From Terripilifer ovatus (lineage in GTDB: Bacteria; Pseudomonadota; Alphaproteobacteria; Rhizobiales; Beijerinckiaceae): a DNA stretch of 64,000 bases. Position 1 is the stretch's first letter. The number at the start of each line of letters is the position of its first letter. Position numbers and translations under genes: made by a program. Location: positions 62,001-126,000 of the forward strand of contig JARHVB010000085.1 in NCBI GenBank assembly GCA_029222685.1, given 5' to 3'. Below the pieces are notes generated by a model that ran no database searches, was not told where the DNA came from, and saw only the letters and a list, made by a program, of their open reading frames with translations. Below are positions 15,836-25,226 of the stretch, piece after piece.

Positions 15836-17439
15836 GTTCTGATTCCTTGCAGGCTGACTACGTCATCGTCGGCGCGGGTTCGGCCGGCTGCGTGCTGGCC
15901 GAGCGGCTGAGCGCTTCCGGTGCTTCGGTGCTGCTGCTGGAGGCAGGTCCGCGCGACCGCTCGCCACTCATTCATATCCCGGCCGGCGTCGCCAGCCTGA
16001 TGGGGCATCCGCGCTACGACTGGAATTTCGCCTCCGAGCCGGTGCCTGGCGCCGACGGCCGCGTCATCCGCCTGCCGCGCGGCCGCACGCTCGGCGGCAC
16101 CAGCTCGATCAACGGCATGGCTTTCGTGCGTGGCATGCCGGCGGACTTCGATGCCTGGGCACAGGCCGGCTGCAAAGGCTGGGGCTGGGACGATGTCCTG
16201 CCGCACTTCAAGTCGATCGAACACTTCGATGGAGGGGACGGCGCGCGCGGACACGACGGCCCCATGAAGATCGAGCCCTATCGTTCGACCCTGCCGGTTA
16301 CGCACAGTTTTGTCGCTGCGGCGCGCGAGAGCGGATTTCCCTTTCTCGAAGACATCAACGGCCATCCCGGCGAGGGCGTCGGTTATTCGCAGATGTCCCG
16401 GCGCGGCCGCTTTCGCCAGTCGACAGCGAGCAGCTTTCTCAGCAGCGCCCGTGGGCGCCCCAATCTGCGGATCGTCACCAATGCCTTCATCACCTGCCTG
16501 CTGTTTGATGGCCGCCGCTGCACCGGCGTGGCCTGCCGGCTGGATGGCCAGGACGTCGTCGCATCGGCCAATCGCGAAGTCCTGCTGAGCGCCGGCGCCA
16601 TCGGCTCGCCGCATCTTCTGCAAATCTCCGGCATCGGTCCGGCGGAGCGGCTCCGCGCCGCCGGCATCTATGTGATGGCCGATCACCAGGGCGTCGGCCG
16701 CAACCTGGCCGACCATTTCTGCGTGCCGCTGACGTCACGGGTGCAGGGCACGTTGACCATCAACACAATGAAGCGCTGGCCGCGCCTCGGCTGGGAGCTC
16801 TTGCGCTATGTCTTCGCGGGCAACGGCGCGCTGACCTTCGGCGCGACGACGGCCTCCGTCTTCTGCCGCTCGCGTCCCGATGTCGAGGCGCCCGATCTGC
16901 AACTCCTGTTTTTCCCCGGCAGCTTCCAGACGGTCAACGTGCGCGAGTTCGAGCGCGAGCCCGGCGTGCGCATCTCGGCCTCCCTGGCGCGGCCCTACAG
17001 CCGCGGCGAGATCATGGCGCGCTCGCCCGATCCGTCCCAGCCGCCGGCGATCCAGCCGAACTATCTTGCCGACGCCAACGATATCGCCGTGCTCATCGCC
17101 GGCCTTCGCATCGGCCGCGATATCCTTTCTCATGCAGGCATTGCATCGCGCATCGTGCGCGAAGTCGCGCCTGGCCCGCAGGCGCAATCGGATGAAGAGC
17201 TCACGCGCCACATCCGCGCCACCGGAACCACCATTCACCACCTGGCGGGAACCTGCGCCATGGGAGAAACGCCGCAGGCCGTGGTCGATTCGCGCCTGCG
17301 TGTGCACGGCTTCGAAGGGCTGCGCGTCGTCGATGCCTCGATCATGCCGCAGGTCACGACGGGCAATATCAACGCGCCGACGATTATGATCGGTGCCAAG
17401 GCCGCCGCGATGATCCTCGAGGATGCGCATTCCGCATAA
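15832..17439 (+). CDS. GMC-family FAD-dependent alcohol/choline dehydrogenase
   Basis: 535 residues, usual for bacterial choline/alcohol dehydrogenases of the glucose-methanol-choline family. The N-terminal ADP-binding motif DYVIVGAGSAGCVLAERL is followed by VLLLEAG, the GMC signature RGRTLGGTSSINGMAFVRG and the second signature GAIGSPHLLQISGIGP. The C-terminal catalytic region has TTIHHLAGTCAMG (active-site His) and NINAPTIMIGAKAAAMIL. It oxidises an alcohol group with FAD; the electron acceptor and substrate cannot be read from sequence. It starts inside the stop of the upstream Bug gene (ATGA) and is convergent with the AraC gene. Confidence 0.93.
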   Translation: MSSDSLQADYVIVGAGSAGCVLAERLSASGASVLLLEAGPRDRSPLIHIPAGVASLMGHPRYDWNFASEPVPGADGRVIRLPRGRTLGGTSSINGMAFVRGMPADFDAWAQAGCKGWGWDDVLPHFKSIEHFDGGDGARGHDGPMKIEPYRSTLPVTHSFVAAARESGFPFLEDINGHPGEGVGYSQMSRRGRFRQSTASSFLSSARGRPNLRIVTNAFITCLLFDGRRCTGVACRLDGQDVVASANREVLLSAGAIGSPHLLQISGIGPAERLRAAGIYVMADHQGVGRNLADHFCVPLTSRVQGTLTINTMKRWPRLGWELLRYVFAGNGALTFGATTASVFCRSRPDVEAPDLQLLFFPGSFQTVNVREFEREPGVRISASLARPYSRGEIMARSPDPSQPPAIQPNYLADANDIAVLIAGLRIGRDILSHAGIASRIVREVAPGPQAQSDEELTRHIRATGTTIHHLAGTCAMGETPQAVVDSRLRVHGFEGLRVVDASIMPQVTTGNINAPTIMIGAKAAAMILEDAHSA

Positions 17440-17451
17440 GCAGTTACTCGA

Positions 17452-18426
17452 TCACCCTGCCACCGGCGCGAGCCGGTCAGCGCGCGGGGCGTCAGCTTCT
17501 TCATCGGAGGACAAAGCCGGCGCTCTGCTCCGGCCATATTGCCGTGGCGAACAACCCATCACCCGTTTGAACGCCGTGCTGAAGGCGCTTTCGGACTCAT
17601 AGCCGAGCGACAGCGCGATGACCGAAACCGGATCGCTCGAATGCATCAGCCTGTCGCCGGCGAGCAGCATGCGCCAGCGCGTCAGGTAGTCCATCGGCGA
17701 TTTGCCGACCGTCTCCTTGAATTTCAGCGCGAAGCTCGATCGCGACATGCCGGCGCGTTCGGCCAGGTTCTGCAAGGTCCAGGAATGCGCCGGTTCGGCG
17801 TGCATGGCGGTGATGGCGGCGGCCATCTGCTTGTCGGCCAGGGCGAAGAGCCAGCCGACGCCGGCTTTGCCGTCTTCAAGATGCAGCCGCAGCGCTTGAA
17901 CCAGCATCATATGGGCGAGATGCTGGATGACCAGAAAGCCGCCCGGTTGAGCGGCATGCAACTCGTGCATCATCCGCTCCACCGACCAGCGCAGCACTGC
18001 CCCATCCGCTTCTTCGCGGATATGCACGATGGGCGGCAACATCGCCAGCAGGATGCTGGCATGATTGCCGGTCAGGGCGAAGCGGCTGCTGATCAGAAAG
18101 AAATCGCCGCCGCCATTGTGCGAGACGATGCCGCCGTGCCGCGCAGCTGAGAAAACCGCGACGGCCTCCATGGGCTTGACCGCCATATCGCTCGCCATGC
18201 GGAACGGACGCCCGCCCGGCAGCAGGAAACAATCTCCGGTCTCCAGCCGCACCGTTTCCTCGACGCCCTCGACCGACAGCCAGCATGTGCCGTTGACGAC
18301 GGCGCCGCACTTGATGGTGTCCTGCTGGCCGGGGAACTGGACCGACCAGTCGCCGGCCGCATCGAAGCCGGCGGACATGTAGGAGCGCGGCTTCAGCAGC
18401 GAGAGGATGTCTGAGAGCGGATCCAT
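17452..18426 (-). CDS. AraC-family regulator with cupin sensor domain
   Basis: 324 residues from the ATG at 18426 (MDPLSDILSLLKPRSYMSAGFD), a start common in this family; a longer frame begins at 18468. An N-terminal cupin-like domain (LETGDCFLLPGGRPFRM) senses an effector. Two C-terminal helix-turn-helix units follow: WTLQNLAERAGMSRSSFALKF and VIALSLGYESESAFSTAFKR, ending in the AraC signature VMGCSPRQY. Regulators of this type usually control a divergent oxidoreductase, and an SDR gene indeed starts 124 bases away on the other strand. Confidence 0.92.
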   Translation of the reverse strand: MDPLSDILSLLKPRSYMSAGFDAAGDWSVQFPGQQDTIKCGAVVNGTCWLSVEGVEETVRLETGDCFLLPGGRPFRMASDMAVKPMEAVAVFSAARHGGIVSHNGGGDFFLISSRFALTGNHASILLAMLPPIVHIREEADGAVLRWSVERMMHELHAAQPGGFLVIQHLAHMMLVQALRLHLEDGKAGVGWLFALADKQMAAAITAMHAEPAHSWTLQNLAERAGMSRSSFALKFKETVGKSPMDYLTRWRMLLAGDRLMHSSDPVSVIALSLGYESESAFSTAFKRVMGCSPRQYGRSRAPALSSDEEADAPRADRLAPVAG

Positions 18427-18550
18427 GAGCGTTCCGGACGATTGCGAAGATAATGCGGACTTTAGCATATAGATCGTATTACTTCAAACATCTAAGGTCG
18501 CAAGAACAGGCCGCCGAGGCGGTCTGCTGAAAGATATGAAGGAACATGAG

Positions 18551-19447
18551 ATGCGTATTTTCGTCACCGGCGCGTCCGGCTTTGTTGGCTCCGCCGTCGT
18601 TCAGGAGCTGATCGGCGCAGGCCATCAGGTGCTCGGCCTCGTCCGCTCGGAGGCTGGTGCCAGTGCCGTCGCTGCGGCCGGCGCAACACCCCATCGTGGC
18701 GATGTAGAAGACCTCGACAGCCTGCGCAGCGGCGCGGCCGCGGCCGATGCGGTGATCCACACTGCCTTCAACCATGACTTTTCCAAATTTGCAGCGAATT
18801 GCGAGAACGACCGGCGCGCCATCGAGACGCTCGGCTCTGTGCTCACAGGCTCCGCCCGCCCGCTCGTCATCACCTCCGGCATCGGCGTGCTGGTGCCAGG
18901 CCGCGTGACGACTGAAGACGATGCGCCGCCGTCGGGCCCCACTGCCAGTCCGCGTGTCGCCTCGGAACAGGCGGCGGCGTCCGTCGCCGCGCGTGGCGTG
19001 CGCGTGTCGGTGGTCCGGCTGCCGCCCTCGGTCCATGGCGATGGCGATCATGGCTTCGTACCGATGCTGATCGGCATCGCGCGCCAGAACGGCGCCTCGG
19101 TCTATGCGGGCGAGGGTCTCAACCTCTGGCCTGCGGTGCACCGGCTCGATGCCGCGCGTCTCTACCGGCTGGCCGTCGAGAAAGGCGCGGCGGACCAGCG
19201 CTATCATGCAGTTGCCGACGAGGGCGTGCCGTTCCGCGAGATCGCGGCCGTCATCGGCCGCGGCCTGAACGTGCCCGTCGTCAGCCGGACGCCCGAGGAG
19301 GCCGCCGCGCACTTCGGCTGGTTCGCCCATTTCGCGGCGATGGACTGTCCGTCGACAAGCGCACGCACCCGCGACCTGCTCGGCTGGCAGGCGGCGCAGC
19401 CGGGCCTCATCGCCGATCTCGACCGGCCGGGCTATTTCGAAACCTGA
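18551..19447 (+). CDS. Extended short-chain dehydrogenase/NAD-dependent epimerase family protein
   Basis: 298 residues. Rossmann nucleotide motif [20 protein letters not shown] at the very start, then GDVEDLDSL and [11 protein letters not shown]. The normal YxxxK catalytic pair is not clear: the equivalent region reads [15 protein letters not shown], so it may be an atypical (NmrA- or epimerase-like) member. The ATG at 18551 has an AGGAAC site and puts the Rossmann motif at the N-terminus; the frame opens five codons earlier. It diverges from the AraC gene, its probable regulator, and its last 16 bases overlap the end of the convergent LysR gene. Confidence 0.88.
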   Translation: MRIFVTGASGFVGSAVVQELIGAGHQVLGLVRSEAGASAVAAAGATPHRGDVEDLDSLRSGAAAADAVIHTAFNHDFSKFAANCENDRRAIETLGSVLTGSARPLVITSGIGVLVPGRVTTEDDAPPSGPTASPRVASEQAAASVAARGVRVSVVRLPPSVHGDGDHGFVPMLIGIARQNGASVYAGEGLNLWPAVHRLDAARLYRLAVEKGAADQRYHAVADEGVPFREIAAVIGRGLNVPVVSRTPEEAAAHFGWFAHFAAMDCPSTSARTRDLLGWQAAQPGLIADLDRPGYFET

Positions 19448-20364
19448 GCGACGTCATGCGCCAGCGCGCGGCGGACCACGCGGCGCAGCCAGATCTGCGC
19501 TGCATCGTAGTCCTGGCGCGCGTGCCAGACCTGCATGAAGACAAGTTCGGGCACCGCGAAAGGCACGGGCACCGGCATTGCCACAAGCGTGCCGACCGGG
19601 CGGAAGAACTCGATCAGCATGCGCCGCGAATGCGCGACGAGATCCGTTCCCGCAACCAGCGACGGCAGGGCCAGATAGTGCGGGACGCTGGAGACGATGC
19701 GCCGGCTCATGCCCATCGATCGCAGGATATCGTCGAGCTGAATGCCGGAATCGCTGTTCGGCGACACGGTGACATGAGGCGAGTCGAGAAACGCCTGCAA
19801 GGTGAGGGTGCCGTTCTTCAACCGCGGATTGGACGCGTCGGCAATGCAGATCAACTCGTCACGATAGAGCTCTTCACTGCGCAGGCCATCGGCAACCGCC
19901 GGGAAAACGCCAAGCGCGAGATCGGCCTTTTCCTCCAGCAGTAGCCGGCATCTATCCATCGGCCCTGCGGTTTCGACGAGGATGTCGGCGTTCGGCGCCT
20001 CGCGCCGCACCAGGCGCAGAATGCCCGGCAGGCCTTCCAGGGTCATCGCGTCGCTCATCGCCAGCCGGAACACGCGGCGGGATGTCTGCGGATCGAAATC
20101 GGCCGCCGACGTCATCAACGCGTGAATGCCCGACATGGCGCGCTCAAGCGGCTCACGCAAGGCAACGGCGGTGGCGCTGGCGCGCATGGTTGCGCCGTCG
20201 CGCACGAGCAGAGGATCGCCGAACAGATCGCGCAGGCGCTTCAGGGCATGGCTGACGGCCGACTGGGTGACGTTGAGCTTCTGCGCCGACTTGGACACGC
20301 TTTCCGTCTTGAGCAGCGCATCGAGCACTTTGAGGAGGTTGAGATCGAGGCTTGCCAGGTTCAA
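19432..20364 (-). CDS. LysR-family transcriptional regulator (NodD/LinR-like branch)
   Basis: 310 residues. The N-terminus [20 protein letters not shown] with [20 protein letters not shown] and [15 protein letters not shown] is the NodD/SyrM/LinR-type start of LysR proteins; the effector domain follows from about residue 95 ([20 protein letters not shown]). It diverges from the DHDPS-like lyase gene, and a symmetric T-N11-A box lies 14 bases before its start codon, so it probably controls itself and the lyase/amidohydrolase/MFS operon. It is convergent with the SDR, overlapping it by 16 bases. Confidence 0.93.
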   Translation of the reverse strand: MNLASLDLNLLKVLDALLKTESVSKSAQKLNVTQSAVSHALKRLRDLFGDPLLVRDGATMRASATAVALREPLERAMSGIHALMTSAADFDPQTSRRVFRLAMSDAMTLEGLPGILRLVRREAPNADILVETAGPMDRCRLLLEEKADLALGVFPAVADGLRSEELYRDELICIADASNPRLKNGTLTLQAFLDSPHVTVSPNSDSGIQLDDILRSMGMSRRIVSSVPHYLALPSLVAGTDLVAHSRRMLIEFFRPVGTLVAMPVPVPFAVPELVFMQVWHARQDYDAAQIWLRRVVRRALAHDVAQVSK

Positions 20365-20377
20365 GGGTCACCAATAC

Positions 20378-20392
20378 ATGAATAGTATTCAT
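20378..20392. promoter_or_regulatory. LysR-type operator ATGAATAGTATTCAT
   Basis: A 15-base perfect palindrome (7-base arms, single G centre) containing the LysR consensus T-N11-A. It lies between the divergent LysR gene (start 20364) and the lyase gene (start 20486), the normal place for a LysR recognition site. Confidence 0.6.
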
Positions 20393-20485
20393 GCCTACAT
20401 GACAAATCAGTGGCTTGCAATCATAGTGTGGCGCCTCCCATAGTCGGCCAAAGCAACTCAGCCGATGCACTCAGGGAGCAAACGC

Positions 20486-21472
20486 ATGAAAACCGTCGGT
20501 CATCGCCGCTATGTCGCGGCCCTTCTGCCCATGAACCGCGATATGACCATCGACGAGCAGGCCTATCGCCGCTTCCTGCGCCACTTTGTCGACGACAAGG
20601 AATTCGTGAAGGAAGGCGGCCTGTGCGTGAACCCGGAGGCGGCGGAGATTTTCTATCTCACCCGCGCGGAGAAACGCCGCGTTCTCGAAATCTCGATGGA
20701 AGAGGCGCACGGCAAATTGCCGGTCATCGCCGGAACCTGGGCGATCACCACGGCGGAGACGGTCGAGACCGCGAAGGACTGCAAGGCGCTGGGCGTCGAC
20801 GGCATTTTCGTCACTCCGCCCGGTGGCGCGCAGGATGTCACCTCCTGCTGGGATGCCGACCAGTATCCGGAAATCTGGCTCGATCAGATCAAGGAACAGG
20901 ATCGCGCCGTCGATCTGCCGATCGTCACGCATCCGGTTGGCGGCGCCAAGCCGCCCTTCTATCCGGGCCTGCCGCTCGCCGCGACCCTGCGCATCTGCAA
21001 GGAAGTACCCAACATCGTCGGCTGGAAGATGACCTACACCTATGAGGGCTTTCGGCTGATCGCCAAGGGTCTGCGCGGCCTCGACCGCGATGTCGCCGTC
21101 ATGGGCGCGCTGGCCTCGCGTTTCCACGAATACCGGCTGACCAACATGTTTGACGGCACCCTCAGCGGCTTCTGGAATTTCGCCAAGGAGCCCATGCTCA
21201 CTCATCTCGATGCCTGGGACCGTCGCGACCTCGAGGGCGCCTGCAAGGTCTGGGACCGCGGCCTCGCCGACCTGCAGGACTACATCGCCGACATGGGGCG
21301 CCTGCACATCCGCTACAAGACAGCGACCTGGCTGCGCGGCCTGATTCCAAACCCCTATATGCGTCCGCCCATGCCGAAGCCGATGCAATCCGAGGTCGAT
21401 ACGATCTATCGTCTGTTGAAGAACCTCAATCTTAGCGTTATCCACGCAAGCGAAACCAGGCTCAGCCACTAG
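20486..21472 (+). CDS. Dihydrodipicolinate synthase-family lyase/aldolase
   Basis: 328 residues, a TIM-barrel of the DapA/N-acetylneuraminate lyase superfamily. VNPEAAEIFYLTRAEKRRVLE and LPVIAGTWAITTAETVETAKDCKALGVDGIFVTPP are the conserved early strands; IVGWKMTYTYEG holds the likely Schiff-base lysine. GGGAGC sits ahead of the ATG at 20486 (the frame opens 7 codons earlier). It is not a biosynthetic dapA by context: it leads an operon with an amidohydrolase and an MFS carrier under a LysR gene. A catabolic pyruvate- or oxo-acid aldolase/hydratase role is likely; substrate unknown. Confidence 0.88.
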   Translation: MKTVGHRRYVAALLPMNRDMTIDEQAYRRFLRHFVDDKEFVKEGGLCVNPEAAEIFYLTRAEKRRVLEISMEEAHGKLPVIAGTWAITTAETVETAKDCKALGVDGIFVTPPGGAQDVTSCWDADQYPEIWLDQIKEQDRAVDLPIVTHPVGGAKPPFYPGLPLAATLRICKEVPNIVGWKMTYTYEGFRLIAKGLRGLDRDVAVMGALASRFHEYRLTNMFDGTLSGFWNFAKEPMLTHLDAWDRRDLEGACKVWDRGLADLQDYIADMGRLHIRYKTATWLRGLIPNPYMRPPMPKPMQSEVDTIYRLLKNLNLSVIHASETRLSH

Positions 21473-21589
21473 CAGGCGGGCGGCGTGGCCGGAAAACTCC
21501 GGCTGCGCATCGAGGATAGGGGAGGAGAGGCCGATGGGGGTCTGGAACACAACGCGTGCGCGCGGCCGCGCTTTGGCTGCGGCGCTGAC

Positions 21590-22615
21590 ATGACAGGCGC
21601 CGCTCAGCTGATCATCGACTTCCACGCTCACGTCCTGCATCCGGCCGTCTACGCGCGGACCATCAACAGGAATGTCGTGAGCGGCTTCGGCGCCCGCGCC
21701 ATGGAAGAACGTCCGACGCCGGACTCGCCGCGATGGCCCCTGTTCTCGAAGATGATCATCGCCGAAGTGCAGATCGCCGACATGGACGCCAGGGGTATTT
21801 CCCATGCTGTGATCGCCACCAGCACGGTGTCGCAAAGCACCTTCTTCGCCGATGCCGGCCTTGCGGCGGAGCTCGACCGCCAGGCCAATGAAGGCATAGC
21901 CGGTTGGGTGCGCGCGCATCCCACCCGTTTCACCGGCACCTGCACCTTGCCCCTGCAGGACATGCAACGGGCGCTGGCCGAACTCGATTACGCCACGCGG
22001 ACGCTTGGTTTGCGCATCGTCAACCTGCCGGCTGCAATCGGCGGGAAGTACCTTGGCGAGGCTTATTTCGAGCCGCTCTGGGATGCGATCTCGCGGCTGG
22101 GCCTCGTCGCCATTATCCATCCAGACGGCATCAAGGATCCGGCGTTCCAGGTTCATTCGCTCTGGAACGCCATCGGCCAGGGCATCGAGGAAACCCGCGC
22201 CATGGCTTCGCTGATCTATGAGGGCATGCTCGATCGTCATCCAGACGTCGGCATCGTCATGGCCCATGCCGGCGGCTACCTGCCGACCTATATTGCGCGG
22301 CTCGACCGCAACGCCACCGCGCATCCCGTCAGCATGCGCAACATCAGCCGCAAGCCGAGCGAATACCTGCGCAATTTCTATTACGACACCGTTACCTACG
22401 ATCCGTTCGTCATCGACATCGTGCGCCAACGCATCGGCGCCGACCGCATCGTCTTCGGCAGCGACTATCCGTTCGGCGATGACGATCCGCTCGCGCTGAT
22501 CGGCGCCTGCAACTTCGATCCTGCCACGTATGCGGCCATCACCGGCACGACGGCCGCGCGGCTGATCGCAGGCACAACGCAGAAAATTTCCGGGCAAAAT
22601 CTTGGGGGGGAATGA
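21590..22615 (+). CDS. Amidohydrolase-family protein (ACMSD-like decarboxylase/hydrolase)
   Basis: 341 residues from the ATG at 21590, which places the metal motif DFHAHVLHP near the N-terminus. Later metal-site motifs are IIHPDG, VMAHAGGYLP and FGSDYPFGDDDP (Asp). The pattern matches the ACMSD/gamma-resorcylate decarboxylase branch of metal-dependent TIM-barrel enzymes, which remove a carboxyl group or hydrolyse a ring in aromatic degradation. It follows the DHDPS-like gene by 117 bases and ends in a TGA 5 bases before the MFS gene start, so the three form one operon. Confidence 0.88.
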   Translation: MTGAAQLIIDFHAHVLHPAVYARTINRNVVSGFGARAMEERPTPDSPRWPLFSKMIIAEVQIADMDARGISHAVIATSTVSQSTFFADAGLAAELDRQANEGIAGWVRAHPTRFTGTCTLPLQDMQRALAELDYATRTLGLRIVNLPAAIGGKYLGEAYFEPLWDAISRLGLVAIIHPDGIKDPAFQVHSLWNAIGQGIEETRAMASLIYEGMLDRHPDVGIVMAHAGGYLPTYIARLDRNATAHPVSMRNISRKPSEYLRNFYYDTVTYDPFVIDIVRQRIGADRIVFGSDYPFGDDDPLALIGACNFDPATYAAITGTTAARLIAGTTQKISGQNLGGE

Positions 22616-22619
22616 GCGG

Positions 22620-23993
22620 ATGATAATGCAACAGAGCAATAGCGTCAGCCAGCAGGAGGTCGTTGCCAGGCTCGAACGCCTGCCGCTCTCGTCCTGGCAG
22701 ATCAAGACGCGGGTGATCGTCGGCACGGCGACGTTCTTCGACGCCTTCGATGCCTTGGCCATCGCTTTTATCCTGCCGGCCATCATTCCGCTCTGGCATC
22801 TGAAGCCGGGCGATATCGGCTGGCTCATTTCGATGGGCTATGTCGGCCAGCTTGTCGGCGCACTCGTCGGCGGCTGGCTCGCGGAGCGTTTCGGCCGCAG
22901 GCCGGTGATCGTGGCATCGATCTTCTGGTTCGGCCTGTTCAGCATCGCCTGCGCATTCGCATGGAACTACGAGTCCCTGCTCACCCTGCGCACTTTGCAG
23001 GGGCTTGGCCTCGGTGCCGAAGTGCCTGTTGCCGCCACTTACATCAGCGAGCTGGCGCGGGCACGCGGGCGCGGCCGCTTCGTGCTGCTCTTCGAACTCG
23101 TCTTCCCCGTCGGCATTCTGGCGGCCGCTCTGCTTGGTCGCTGGATCGTGCCGCATCTCGGCTGGCAATATATGTTCTACATCGGCGGCCTGCCGGCGTT
23201 GCTGGCGCTGTTCATGATGCGCCTTATGCCGGAAAGTCCGCGCTGGCTCGCCGGTCGCGGCCAGTTCGGCAAGGCCGAAGCGGCGCTGAGCGACATCGAG
23301 ACGCGTGTCGAGCGCGCCACCGGCGCCAGGCTGCCGCCGCCGCAGGCGACCAGCATCACGCCAAGCAAGATGAACACCGACTGGCGCGATCTTTTCCGGG
23401 GCATTTATCTGCGCCGTACGTTGGTCCTGTGGGTCTGCTGGTTCGCCACTTATCTTGCAAATTACGGCCTCACCACCTGGCTGCCGAGCGTCTACCAGCA
23501 GGTGTTCAAGCTGCCGCTCGAACAGTCACTGTCCTATGGACTGATCTCATCCGCGCTGGGCCTCTGCGGCAGCCTGCTCTGCGCCCTGTTCATCGACAGG
23601 GTCGGCCGGCGGATCTGGTTCGCATGCGCTTTCTTTGGTTCAGCCATCGCGCTGCTGACGCTCTGGTACATCGGCCCGACGACACCCGAGCGCGTGCTCA
23701 TCTGCACGACCTTGAGCTTCATGTGCATCAGCACCCTGTCGCTCGCCATGTATCTCTACACATCGGAGCTCTACCCGACCCGCATGCGCGCGTTGGGCTC
23801 CGGTACCGCGACGGCCTGGCTGCGCATCGCCTCGATCATCGGGCCTGTCACGGTCGGCGCGCTTGTCGGCACCGCCGGCGGCCTCGGCACCGTGTTTCTA
23901 CTCTTCGGCGTTGTCGTGCTGGTGGCCGGGGTCATCGTCGTGGCGTTCGGCATCGAAACCAAGGGCAGGGTCCTGGAAGACGTTTCGCCCTAG
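22620..23993 (+). CDS. MFS transporter, metabolite:H+ symporter type
   Basis: 457 residues with about 12 membrane spans. Family motifs: FFDAFDALAIAFILPAI in helix 1, the loop 2-3 motif GGWLAERFGRRPVI, and PESPRWLAGRGQ plus DRVGRRI between later helices, typical of the sugar/aromatic-acid (AAHS-like) symporters. The ATG at 22620 follows a GGGGGGG run; a TTG start at 22602 overlapping the amidohydrolase is less likely. It should import the compound degraded by the upstream lyase and amidohydrolase or by the downstream Rieske/ADH pair. A hairpin and repeat follow directly. Confidence 0.92.
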   Translation: MIMQQSNSVSQQEVVARLERLPLSSWQIKTRVIVGTATFFDAFDALAIAFILPAIIPLWHLKPGDIGWLISMGYVGQLVGALVGGWLAERFGRRPVIVASIFWFGLFSIACAFAWNYESLLTLRTLQGLGLGAEVPVAATYISELARARGRGRFVLLFELVFPVGILAAALLGRWIVPHLGWQYMFYIGGLPALLALFMMRLMPESPRWLAGRGQFGKAEAALSDIETRVERATGARLPPPQATSITPSKMNTDWRDLFRGIYLRRTLVLWVCWFATYLANYGLTTWLPSVYQQVFKLPLEQSLSYGLISSALGLCGSLLCALFIDRVGRRIWFACAFFGSAIALLTLWYIGPTTPERVLICTTLSFMCISTLSLAMYLYTSELYPTRMRALGSGTATAWLRIASIIGPVTVGALVGTAGGLGTVFLLFGVVVLVAGVIVVAFGIETKGRVLEDVSP

Positions 23994-24036
23994 AGCTTTT
24001 TCGGTTCTGATGGAATCAGAACCGAGCTCTAGGTTT
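23992..24036 (+). terminator. Probable intrinsic terminator after the MFS gene
   Basis: Directly after the MFS stop, AGAGCT...CGGTTCTGAT-GGA-ATCAGAACCG...AGCTCT folds into a long hairpin followed by GGTTTTTGTTTT. It also forms the first half of a composite repeat whose second hairpin is at 24047. Confidence 0.7.
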
Positions 24037-24046
24037 TTGTTTTGAC

Positions 24047-24090
24047 GCATTTTCTTCACGCGAACCGGCATCCACTTCGCTCGAAAATGC
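24047..24090 (-). repeat. Intergenic palindromic repeat, copy 2 (second half of composite element)
   Basis: On the minus strand it reads GCATTTTCGAGCGAAGTGG...GAAGAAAATGC, the same family as 9750. It is joined to the hairpin at 23992-24036 by a T-rich spacer ending GACGC. A similar two-hairpin layout recurs at 61699-61796. Confidence 0.8.
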
Positions 24091-24119
24091 CCTAGTCAGG
24101 TTTGCAGAGGGCGCGCGCC

Positions 24120-25226
24120 TCACTGCAGCGGGCTCACCGTGCAGTGGATCGCGCCCGGCAAGCCCTCGCCGATCAGGCACCGCAAGGCTGTATCCGTTTC
24201 GGCGAGCGGGAACGTGTGCGTGCTCAGCCGGCGCAGATTGTGCCGGTCGGCGGCCAGCATGGCGAGCGCGTGTTCGACGGCCTGATAGCTATGGCCGCGC
24301 ACGCCCCTGACGTTCAGATATTGCGCGACGATGCGGTTGGCGTTGAAGTTCGAGACCGGGTTCTTGAGATGTCCGCCAAGGATGATGCGGCCGTGGCGAC
24401 GCGTCAGATGAAACGAGGCGAGGAATGACGCCTCGACGCCGGCGCAATCGAGAACCAGGTCCACCATTTGGCCGCCGGTGAGTTCGGCGACGGTTTCGAG
24501 CAGATCCTCGTCGCCCAACTCGATCGTATGATCGGCGCCAAGCAGCTTCGCCATCTCAAGGCGCGCGCGGTCGTTGGGCGTGGAGAGACCCGTCACGATG
24601 ACCTTGGCAGCGCCGGCTTCCTTCGCCGCGGCGACGCAGGCGAGGCCCTGCTGGCCCGGCCCCTGAATCAGCACCGTTTCCCCCGGTCCCGCCTTGCCCT
24701 GCAGATAGGTCCATTCGATACCGTTGGCGATCGGCAAAGCCAGCGCGGCATATTTGGGATCGAGACCGTCCGGCACCCGATGGAACACCGTATTCGGGTG
24801 CAGATACTGCGCCTGCGCATAGCCGCCCCAGAGGCGCGGCTCGCGCGCAAGCTCCGTCGCCCCGTAGCGCAGCCCGCCGGAGCGCCATTCGGTTGCCTTG
24901 CACGAGCGGAATTCGCCCGATCGGCACGCCGCGCAATGGGTGCAGGGGATGTATTCTTCGAGCGCGACGAGATCGCCCTCGACAAGGCCCCAGCGCTCGA
25001 GGCTCGAACGGTTGGCGCGGTCGATCCAGCCGACAGTCTCGTGGCCCAGGATCACCGGGCCACGCTGTTTCGGAAACGTCTGGTAGAATTCCCAATCGCT
25101 GCCGCACACGCCGGTGAGCGCGACCTTCAACAGCCCGCCGTCGAGCGTTTCCGGCGGCGGCGCGAACTCCCGCAGTTCAATCGTGCCGGGCGCGGATGTG
25201 ACCGCCGCCAGAATGCCTGCTGACAT
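24120..25226 (-). CDS. Zinc-binding medium-chain alcohol dehydrogenase
   Basis: 368 residues of the MDR/zinc ADH superfamily. Catalytic zinc site: VCGSDWEFY and LGHETVGWID (GHE); structural zinc cysteines CTHCAACRSGEFRSC; NAD(P) motif GETVLIQGPGQQGLACVAAA. Its ATG directly follows the TAA of the Rieske gene (TAAATG), so the two are coupled. It probably oxidises or reduces a hydroxyl/dihydrodiol-type product in the Rieske pathway. Confidence 0.92.
   Translation of the reverse strand: MSAGILAAVTSAPGTIELREFAPPPETLDGGLLKVALTGVCGSDWEFYQTFPKQRGPVILGHETVGWIDRANRSSLERWGLVEGDLVALEEYIPCTHCAACRSGEFRSCKATEWRSGGLRYGATELAREPRLWGGYAQAQYLHPNTVFHRVPDGLDPKYAALALPIANGIEWTYLQGKAGPGETVLIQGPGQQGLACVAAAKEAGAAKVIVTGLSTPNDRARLEMAKLLGADHTIELGDEDLLETVAELTGGQMVDLVLDCAGVEASFLASFHLTRRHGRIILGGHLKNPVSNFNANRIVAQYLNVRGVRGHSYQAVEHALAMLAADRHNLRRLSTHTFPLAETDTALRCLIGEGLPGAIHCTVSPLQ

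Noticed and set aside
20471-22828. 785-codon minus-strand frame opposite the lyase and amidohydrolase
   Set aside because: Covers two genes with clear TIM-barrel motifs on the plus strand; typical GC-rich antisense frame.
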